DNA of 64,000 nucleotides from assembly GCA_022616415.1 (NCBI GenBank), contig JAKEEU010000131.1, positions 1 through 64,000 of the forward strand, written 5' to 3'. The notes beneath the pieces are model-generated. The model worked only from the letters and a program-made list of their open reading frames with translations, had not been told where the DNA came from and did not search any database. Every line of letters starts with the position of its first letter. The first letter of the stretch is position 1. The DNA comes from Candidatus Zhuqueibacterota bacterium. Lineage in GTDB: Bacteria > Zhuqueibacterota > Zhuqueibacteria > Zhuqueibacterales > Zhuqueibacteraceae. Below are positions 58,262 through 64,000 of this stretch, piece after piece. A program made the position numbers and the translations under genes.

Positions 58262-59053
58262 ATGCCTCGAGTCCAACTGATTCATTGGAATGCCCCCGAG
58301 GCCAAAGAGCGCGCTGGACGTGTTAAATCCGCCGGATATGAAGTGGCCTACGAGATGCCACAAGGCATGAATCTCTTTCGTAAGCTGCGAAACGATCCGC
58401 CCATCGCCGTGGTCATCGATCTAAGCCGGCTTCCGATGCAAGGCCGTGATGTCGCGCTGGGCCTTCGGCATTACAAGACCACGCGTCACCTGCCAATCGT
58501 TTTCGTTGAAGGCGATCCGGAAAAAGTGGCACACATCAAAGACAAAGTTCCGGATGCGGTTTATACCACGTGGACAAAAATTCGCAGCGCGTTGAAACGG
58601 GCGATTGCCCACCCTCCGCAAGCGCCGGTCGTGCCAAAGTCGCTGCTCGATGGTTATGCCGGCCAGCCGCTCGTCAAAAAGCTCGGTATCAAAACAAACA
58701 CAGTTGTCGCTCTCGTTGATGCGCCACCGGATTTCAAAAAGATTCTCGGCACGCTTCCCGACGGCGTGCGGCTGCGCGAACAGGCGCGTGGCCAATGCGC
58801 GGTCATGCTTTGGTTCGTCCGCTCTCGAAAGGATTTGAAACGCTGCGTCGAACGCATGGCAACGCGCACTGATTTCGGATCGCTGTGGATTGTCTGGCCG
58901 AAAAAGACTTCCAGCTTGCGAGCGGATCTTACGCAGCAAGTGGTGCGGCAGACCGGCCTTGCTGAAGGATTGGTCGATTACAAGATCTGCGCCATCGACG
59001 CGACGTGGTCCGGACTTTTGTTCACACGACGCAAGGCACAAAAAAATGTTTGA
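58262..59053 (+). CDS. Receiver-like / DUF3052 fusion protein
   Basis: The 263-residue protein combines two parts. Residues 1-120 resemble a response-regulator receiver ('VQLIHWNAPEAKERAGRVKS', 'IAVVIDLSRLPMQGRDVALG LRHYK', 'LPIVFVEGDPEKV'). D in VIDLSR is at the phospho-acceptor position, but the usual K is not clear. Residues ~130-258 match DUF3052 ('NTVVALVDAPPDFKKILGTL', 'SLWIVWPKK', 'GLVDYKICAIDATWSGLLFT'). Stand-alone DUF3052 proteins are known; this fusion suggests signal input to that domain. There is no clear ribosome site. Confidence 0.78.
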   Translation: MPRVQLIHWNAPEAKERAGRVKSAGYEVAYEMPQGMNLFRKLRNDPPIAVVIDLSRLPMQGRDVALGLRHYKTTRHLPIVFVEGDPEKVAHIKDKVPDAVYTTWTKIRSALKRAIAHPPQAPVVPKSLLDGYAGQPLVKKLGIKTNTVVALVDAPPDFKKILGTLPDGVRLREQARGQCAVMLWFVRSRKDLKRCVERMATRTDFGSLWIVWPKKTSSLRADLTQQVVRQTGLAEGLVDYKICAIDATWSGLLFTRRKAQKNV

Positions 59054-59165
59054 ACGCGCCGTAAAAGCCCGCTGTCGTTTCCTCGAAGCGAGCATTGGAG
59101 CGAAAGTTCGACCGCACCAGTCGCGCAGATCAATTATATCAGCACAACTAAAGAAACGGCACGCC

Positions 59166-61343
59166 ATGTCTAAAAATTTCCTGCCCTCTCTATCATTATT
59201 CAATTTGTTATTCATCAACACACTCATCGCGCAGAGCAATCATGTGACGCCACAGCTTCGCGCGCACCAAATCAACTCCAACATTCAACTGGATGGACTG
59301 CTGGCAGAGTCGTACTGGCAAGAGGCGGAGGCCACTTCGGATTTCCGCCAGATTCAACCTCGGGAAGGAGAACCCGCAACCGAGAAGACCGAGGTGCGGG
59401 TTTTGTACGACCACGACAATCTGTATATCGGCGTGATTTGTTATGATGCTGATCCCAACAAGATTGTTGCGCAAAAGCTGCAGCGGGATAGCGGTCTTGG
59501 TGATGACGACATGTTCGGCATCGTTTTGGATACGTATCACGATCACCGCAATGCGTACCTTTTCGCCACCAACCCCAATGGCGCGGAGGAGGATGGCCAG
59601 GTGGTCGACGGCGCTTACGATACGAATTTGGATTGGGATGGTGTGTGGGAAGTGCGGGCAAAAATTCACGAGCAGGGTTGGTCTGCCGAATTCAAAATTC
59701 CGCTGTGGAATTTGAAATTCAAATCGCTGCCCGAACAAAGTTGGGGGATCAATTTCACCCGCACCATCAAGCGCAAAACCGAGCAGGTGAATTGGGCTTC
59801 GTGGTCGCGCGACAACGGCGGCTTTCTGCGCATCTCGCGCGCCGGCGATTTGCTGAATTTGCAGGAGCTGGAGCAAGGCTTCAATCTGCAAATCAAGCCT
59901 TTCACGCTGGGGAAATCCACGCGCGATAGATTGCTGGAAGCCAATCCGTTGCGAGATGAAAAACTCGATGCCGGGCTGGACGTTAAATATGGCCTCACCT
60001 CGAATCTTACGCTTGATTTGACCGCCAACACCGATTTTGCGCAAGTCGAGGCGGACGTCGAGCAAATCAATTTGACGCGCTTCCCGCTCTTCTTTCCCGA
60101 AAAGCGCGAGTTCTTTTTGGAAAGCGCCAGCACGTTTCAGTTTGGCGAGCCGGGATTTTTCGGCCCGCCTTCCATGTTGCTTTTCTTCAGCCGTCGCATC
60201 GGCATCGAGGGTTTCGGAAATATCGTGCCGATTACCGCCGGCGGCCGTCTCACCGGAAAAATGGGGCGCTTCAATGTCGGCGTGTTGGATATTTTGACGG
60301 ATAAAGAGAACGGCCTTCTGAGATCGCATTTCTCCGTGGCGCGCGTGAGCCGGGATATTTTTCAGCGCTCCAAGATCGGTATGATTTTCACGAACCGTGC
60401 CGACCTCGGCCGGAGTCACCAGCAGGCCTATGGCGTGGATGCTGATCTTTGGCTGAGCAATCCGCTGGTTTTTCAGACCTTTTATGCACAAACCCACACC
60501 TCGAGCATCGGACGGACGGATCGCTCGTGGAAGTTGGCATTGGATTTTACCAAAGACCATTGGGGCTGGTTTGCCGGACAAACGGCCATTGACAAAAATT
60601 TCGATCCGGCCGTGGGATTCGTTTTGCGGCGCGATATTCGGCGTACCTTCTTGACTTTCCGGGTGAGTCCCCAACCCAACGGCCGATTCTTGCGGCGCAC
60701 CGATATTCGCCAAAGCCTGACGCATATTACAAACTATGATGGCCGGCTGCAAGATTGGGAATATCGTCTTATTTTCATGAATGAGCTGTCAAGCGGCGAG
60801 TTCGTCAACATCAGATACGGCCGGATTTTCGAGCGCTTGGATCAAACCTTTCCGTTCAGGCCCGCGATTCACATTCCAACCGGTGATTATAGAAATCATC
60901 AAGTGAATGCCGATTTTCAAAGCAGCGCGAAGCGAAAAATTACCGGCTTTGCCAATATTTTGTGGCGTGACTTTTATGCGGGCGAATTATTCAACTGGGG
61001 CGGCGGGCTCGGCTACAGCCCGAATCCGCACCTTTCTTTCAGATTGGATTATGACCGCAACGAAGTTGATTTGCCGCAGGGCAAATTGGACACTGATTTG
61101 TTTGCTCTGCGTTTGAATTTAGCCTTCACGACTCGCCTCTTTTTCAATGCGCTCCTGCAATACAACAGCGAAGAGAACGAGCTCAGCTCCAACCTGCGCT
61201 TGAATTTCATTCATAGCCCCGGCAGCGATTTATTCATCGTTTACAACGAAAGCCGCGGCCGAGCCGGCGAAAATTTTGAGAACGGCTTGCCGGCGCGCAA
61301 TCGGGAATTGATCGTCAAATTTACACGCCTGCTCAAGCCTTAG
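59166..61343 (+). CDS. CBM9-like / DUF5916 outer-membrane barrel protein
   Basis: The 725-residue protein starts at ATG 59166, giving a signal peptide ending near LIAQS. Residues ~30-225 form a CBM9-like sandwich ('NIQLDGLLAESYWQEAEATS', 'VRVLYDHDNLYIGVICYDAD', 'DDMFGIVLDTYHDHRNAYLF'). Residues ~235-725 match DUF5916, a predicted barrel ('TNTDFAQVEADVEQINLTRF PLFFPEKREFFLE'), ending in RLLKP. The family is common in FCB and Myxococcota; the function is unknown, with glycan binding and outer-membrane transport suggested by the folds. The gene stands alone. Confidence 0.88.
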   Translation: MSKNFLPSLSLFNLLFINTLIAQSNHVTPQLRAHQINSNIQLDGLLAESYWQEAEATSDFRQIQPREGEPATEKTEVRVLYDHDNLYIGVICYDADPNKIVAQKLQRDSGLGDDDMFGIVLDTYHDHRNAYLFATNPNGAEEDGQVVDGAYDTNLDWDGVWEVRAKIHEQGWSAEFKIPLWNLKFKSLPEQSWGINFTRTIKRKTEQVNWASWSRDNGGFLRISRAGDLLNLQELEQGFNLQIKPFTLGKSTRDRLLEANPLRDEKLDAGLDVKYGLTSNLTLDLTANTDFAQVEADVEQINLTRFPLFFPEKREFFLESASTFQFGEPGFFGPPSMLLFFSRRIGIEGFGNIVPITAGGRLTGKMGRFNVGVLDILTDKENGLLRSHFSVARVSRDIFQRSKIGMIFTNRADLGRSHQQAYGVDADLWLSNPLVFQTFYAQTHTSSIGRTDRSWKLALDFTKDHWGWFAGQTAIDKNFDPAVGFVLRRDIRRTFLTFRVSPQPNGRFLRRTDIRQSLTHITNYDGRLQDWEYRLIFMNELSSGEFVNIRYGRIFERLDQTFPFRPAIHIPTGDYRNHQVNADFQSSAKRKITGFANILWRDFYAGELFNWGGGLGYSPNPHLSFRLDYDRNEVDLPQGKLDTDLFALRLNLAFTTRLFFNALLQYNSEENELSSNLRLNFIHSPGSDLFIVYNESRGRAGENFENGLPARNRELIVKFTRLLKP

Positions 61344-61440
61344 AGCGCGTTTGGAAAATCACTGACCGGTTATTTTTTAGCACAAAATGCTTTTCGCCTT
61401 CGCGGTGACCGGCGGCATTCTTACGGTGTGGCGATAAATT

Positions 61441-61480
61441 GGAGCGCGGACATTCTTGTCCGCAATGCGTGTGGACAAAG
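61441..61480. repeat. Family F-related hairpin, copy 3
   Basis: GGAGCGCGGACATTCTTGTC CGC forms a small hairpin (GCGGACA/TGTCCGC), and GTGTGGACAAAGGAAGTC follows. These words match the family F unit at 63101. It lies in the 232-bp gap between convergent genes. Confidence 0.5.
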
Positions 61481-61575
61481 GAAGTCACAGTCACCGGCGA
61501 TCTCGTGCTTGAGATGCTCTTTCCGGAAACGGAACACGAGATAATCGCGCCCTTTTCCAACAGTGAAATTGCGTC

Positions 61576-63078
61576 TCACGGCGTTATCGCATGCAGCGCC
61601 ACGGCAACGGAGATTTGGTGCGTCAACACGACGGCATCTTGCAGTGTCAGGCTGCCGCTCGGCGCTATGATGAAGTTGCTAGCGGCGGCTTCATCGGCAC
61701 TTCGATTACCGAAAGTAATGAAGGCACCCTGATCAACACCAGGTTGGCCGGTTCCGGCGGTCAATCGTCCGGTGTAGCGGATTTGAATGGAAGAAAAATT
61801 CAGCCTGAAACCGATGCTGGGTGTCCATTCCGCCCAAAACTCTTTCTGCGATCGGCGGGTATCATTGACGAAATTCGTTTGCTTGAGCCGGTAATTAATG
61901 AAGCGTGCCTGCAGTCCCATTTGGAAGCTGAAAGTTTTATTATCTTCCAAGCTCACCCCAACACGCGCCAGCCAATTGGTAAAATGAAAATAATTCTCCA
62001 CCGTTTTGCTGCCGGCAGGGATGATCACGCCGCGGCCGGCGGTCACGGGCTCCGCGGCATCGGCCCAGGTGTGGCTCCAGATCGGCTCAACAATTAGATC
62101 CATGGCCACCGCACCCGAATCATTGGCGAGAGCAAAGCCGGCGCCGAAGTTGAAAGCCCAGGTCGTGCCGGGGTCGCGGGGAATATTCATCAGCTCGTAG
62201 TTCGGTATTTTGGGATGCGTTTTGTGGTTGACGGTAAAAATGAACCCGGCGCGCGAGTCCTGTCTTCCGAAAGGCACCATCGATCCCAAGTGCAAGCCCC
62301 AGGTATTCGTTTGATCGAGATTTCGCACGATCTCGGCACTAAATCCCTCCCAAAACCAGCGATTATAATAAACGTCGTGGGTCATGCGAATCCGATTGTG
62401 CAGCAGCAAGACTTCAAACGACGGTTGCCCAGATTTTTCGCGTAGCAGCCCAATGCGATAGTCGACGATATGGCCGCTCTGCTCGATGCGGGAGCTGTTG
62501 CCGTACAAAAAATCAACGCCGTGCATCGCTTCCAGCCCTGCCCAAGAGATGCCAGCGGCAAGCGAAATCCCAGTTCCTGGAAATTTTGTTCCAAGCAGGC
62601 CGGCAGCATACAAATTGTTCTTGTTTTGGTCGGCCAATAGCGAGCTTGAATTCCACGCAATGTCGCTTGCTGTGCGCCAACTGATGAAATCCGAGCGCTC
62701 CGGGCCGCTAAGCTGCTGCACGGCCAAACTCATGCCGCCAAACCATCTCGCCGAGCCGAGCAAAGCGCCCAACGGCAGGGTTCTAACCCCGCCATTGTTC
62801 TCGGTGATGTTGCCAAATACCGGCGCGCTGAAGAGATAAACGCCTTTGAGCCGTCCGCCTTTTGCCGGATTGACAAAGGGATCCAGCGAAGGATCATCAT
62901 AAGCAATGGCGACGCCGCCCATGCCGAGATTTTGAGATGGCACGACGAGGAATTGCTCGGTCGCGGCGACGGGAACGGATCTTACGGAGATGAGTTGGGC
63001 TTGAGCGATGACTGGAAGGAAAAACAGCAGCGCAACACTACGGCAGGCACGTTTCTGACGAATGGATAACGTCTTCAT
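61576..63078 (-). CDS. Predicted outer-membrane barrel protein
   Basis: The 500-residue protein has a signal peptide (cleavage near VIAQAQ). The N-terminal motif 'LGMGGVAIAYDDPSLDPFVNPA' resembles the PorV/FadL-type hatch, where the conserved text is 'D...NPAGL'. The rest is alternating beta strands with aromatic girdles. I therefore predict a FadL-like barrel, but sequence support beyond the motif is weak. No sorted surface gene is adjacent. A family F repeat lies 23 bp upstream of the start. Confidence 0.7.
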   Translation of the reverse strand: MKTLSIRQKRACRSVALLFFLPVIAQAQLISVRSVPVAATEQFLVVPSQNLGMGGVAIAYDDPSLDPFVNPAKGGRLKGVYLFSAPVFGNITENNGGVRTLPLGALLGSARWFGGMSLAVQQLSGPERSDFISWRTASDIAWNSSSLLADQNKNNLYAAGLLGTKFPGTGISLAAGISWAGLEAMHGVDFLYGNSSRIEQSGHIVDYRIGLLREKSGQPSFEVLLLHNRIRMTHDVYYNRWFWEGFSAEIVRNLDQTNTWGLHLGSMVPFGRQDSRAGFIFTVNHKTHPKIPNYELMNIPRDPGTTWAFNFGAGFALANDSGAVAMDLIVEPIWSHTWADAAEPVTAGRGVIIPAGSKTVENYFHFTNWLARVGVSLEDNKTFSFQMGLQARFINYRLKQTNFVNDTRRSQKEFWAEWTPSIGFRLNFSSIQIRYTGRLTAGTGQPGVDQGAFITFGNRSADEAAASNFIIAPSGSLTLQDAVVLTHQISVAVALHAITP

Positions 63079-63100
63079 ACCTCAACCTCCCGCTTCTTTT

Positions 63101-63160
63101 AAGGGGAGTGTGGACTTTCCAGTCCACACCTGCATCGCGGACAAGAAAGTCCGCGCTCCC
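63101..63160. repeat. Family F inverted-repeat element, copy 2 (full form)
   Basis: GGGGAGTGTGGACTTTC (63103-63119) pairs with GAAAGTCCGCGCTCCC (63145-63160). Nested hairpins GTGTGGACT/AGTCCACAC and GCGGAC/GTCCGC lie within. The first 29 bases equal the short copy at 16798 apart from one base. From here to 63388 I see no supported gene. Confidence 0.75.
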
Positions 63161-63388
63161 TCTTTTTTGCGATGAGAAGCATTCGAAATAAGAAATCAAA
63201 CAACGTTCGCAAAATAAAACACAAAATCCGTACCAACAGCATCGAAGGGAAGGAACACACTGTAACTATGTCAAAAACATGGCCCTGGCTGATTGGCAAG
63301 CGAGAAAATTTCTCATCTCGCGTAGCGGAGCAAATTCAAAAACTTGATTATTTGATCAGATTTTTGAAGGAGAGAATGGCCTGGCCAC

Positions 63389-63739
63389 TCATTGGGAAAT
63401 TTTTAAATCCGGCTCAAAAGACTCTAAATTCGGATTAAACTCATAAGCTGCCGTACCTCTGCCAATTTCAAGCTGAAAACGAATCGGCTGGTTGATTTGC
63501 CCTTTGGCTTTTTCTAAAGGCGCATCGAGGTCAGCGCCGATAACTTCGGACAGCCGTTTCAACAAAAACCGGTTCAAGAGGTCCTTGATCAATTTTTCGA
63601 CCGCCAAAGGATCGGTGTTGTGTGACTTATAACTGATCGGGCCGAATTTGCCGGCTTCAATCGGCACGAAGATTTTGCCGGGAACCGGCACATCGGCATA
63701 AGCCAAATCGACATCGAGAAATAATTGGGCTTTGGTCAT
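63389..63739 (-). CDS. Hypothetical protein
   Basis: The 116-residue protein (from ATG 63739, GGAG upstream; a longer start at 63754 is possible) begins MTKAQLFLDVDLAYADVPVP and contains GKIFVPIEAGKFGPISYKSH, KLIKDLLNRFLLKRLSEVIG and RFQLEIGRGTAAYEFNPN. It is soluble-looking and mixed alpha/beta, with no motif I recognise. It lies 28 bp downstream of the TPR gene on the same strand and is likely co-transcribed. Confidence 0.6.
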   Translation of the reverse strand: MTKAQLFLDVDLAYADVPVPGKIFVPIEAGKFGPISYKSHNTDPLAVEKLIKDLLNRFLLKRLSEVIGADLDAPLEKAKGQINQPIRFQLEIGRGTAAYEFNPNLESFEPDLKISQ

Positions 63740-63766
63740 AATCAAGCTCCGCAAGAATATAGGAAT

Positions 63767-64000
63767 TTAATTTAGTTGTGCGAGACGGGCCTTTGCATTC
63801 GTGAGCATCGGTTTAAGCTCCGGATCGCAATTCTGCCACAGCTTTATGAATCGCGTATAATGTTGAATCGCCTGCTCGCGTTCGCCCATGGTTTCATAAA
63901 TCTCGCCGCGCTGTAAATGCGAGGGCGCCAGGTAAATCAAATCATATATCGAAATTTCCCCAAAAGAATCGTACCACGCCAACGCTTCTTCGAATCGCCC
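63767..64000 (-). CDS. C-terminal end of a TPR protein (5' part outside window)
   Basis: The frame is open from the right window edge to the stop at 63767 and encodes 77 residues. It includes two TPR-like units (RFEEALAWYDSFGEISIYDL, HLQRGEIYETMGEREQAIQH YTRFIKLWQ). The final 'LKPMLTNAKARLAQL' is the usual end of TPR tails on kinases or sensor proteins in this group. Only the tail is visible, so the main domain cannot be named. Confidence 0.7.
   Translation of the reverse strand, partial: GRFEEALAWYDSFGEISIYDLIYLAPSHLQRGEIYETMGEREQAIQHYTRFIKLWQNCDPELKPMLTNAKARLAQLN

Noticed and set aside
63172..63438. 88-codon plus-strand frame
   Set aside because: It overlaps the 3' end of a better-supported minus-strand gene, has no ribosome site and its composition is lysine-rich and unstructured.
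1..64000. CRISPR arrays, tRNA or rRNA genes
   Set aside because: No regular repeat-spacer arrays and no recognisable tRNA or rRNA signatures were seen by eye; short tRNAs could have been missed.

Overview
The window looks like a chromosome segment of a Gram-negative bacterium of the FCB (Fibrobacterota-Chlorobiota-Bacteroidota) superphylum, most like candidate phylum KSB1 or Calditrichota. This is inferred from gene content, not from a marker gene. Several large secreted proteins end in a FlgD-like C-terminal sorting domain with the NxPNPFNP signature. There are also a PorV/PorQ-type outer-membrane protein, a SusC-like TonB receptor with a carboxypeptidase-regulatory N-terminus, an Omp85 barrel, a DUF5916 barrel, a DUF1800/DUF1501 pair, and many ECF sigma factors and Ser/Thr kinases. 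I see no rRNA, tRNA or CRISPR array.

Layout. 1-17.6 kb: a secreted peptidase/TolB/Omp85 fusion, a response regulator, a helical secreted protein, a six-repeat carboxypeptidase-regulatory protein, the DUF1800/DUF1501 pair, a PQQ-propeller/esterase fusion, two VOC proteins and an SRPBCC protein. 17.7-22.7 kb and 27.8-28.8 kb: gene graveyards, in which an intact threonine dehydratase, a HEPN-like gene and two antitoxins sit among truncated, frameshifted or internally deleted genes. 22.8-26.6 kb: a large heparinase-type lyase with a CBM9 tail. 29.5-37.2 kb: a PAP2 phosphatase and a minus-strand TonB receptor / sorted surface protein / PorV unit. 37.9-43.9 kb: a DGPF/YCII protein with an ECF42-type sigma factor, a second ECF sigma factor, an AAA/PD-(D/E)XK protein and an AraC regulator. 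44.2-59 kb: TPR lipoprotein, sigma factor plus TPR kinase, FG-GAP surface protein, second kinase, small membrane proteins, phosphoribosyltransferase, WD40 protein and a receiver-like/DUF3052 protein. 59-64 kb: DUF5916 barrel, second barrel, small protein, and the end of a TPR gene leaving the window.

Two themes stand out. First, nearly every intergenic gap holds a short dispersed inverted repeat of about 60-125 bp. At least six families (A-F below) recur two to five times. One family supplies the last codons and stops of two genes and resembles a mobile terminator; another lies in frame inside a protein kinase gene. Second, several accessory genes keep their first and last codons but have lost the middle. 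This includes the toxins of two toxin-antitoxin pairs whose antitoxins stay intact. The repeats and the deletions suggest a plastic genome, possibly deleting between short homologies, but some frameshifts could be sequencing errors.
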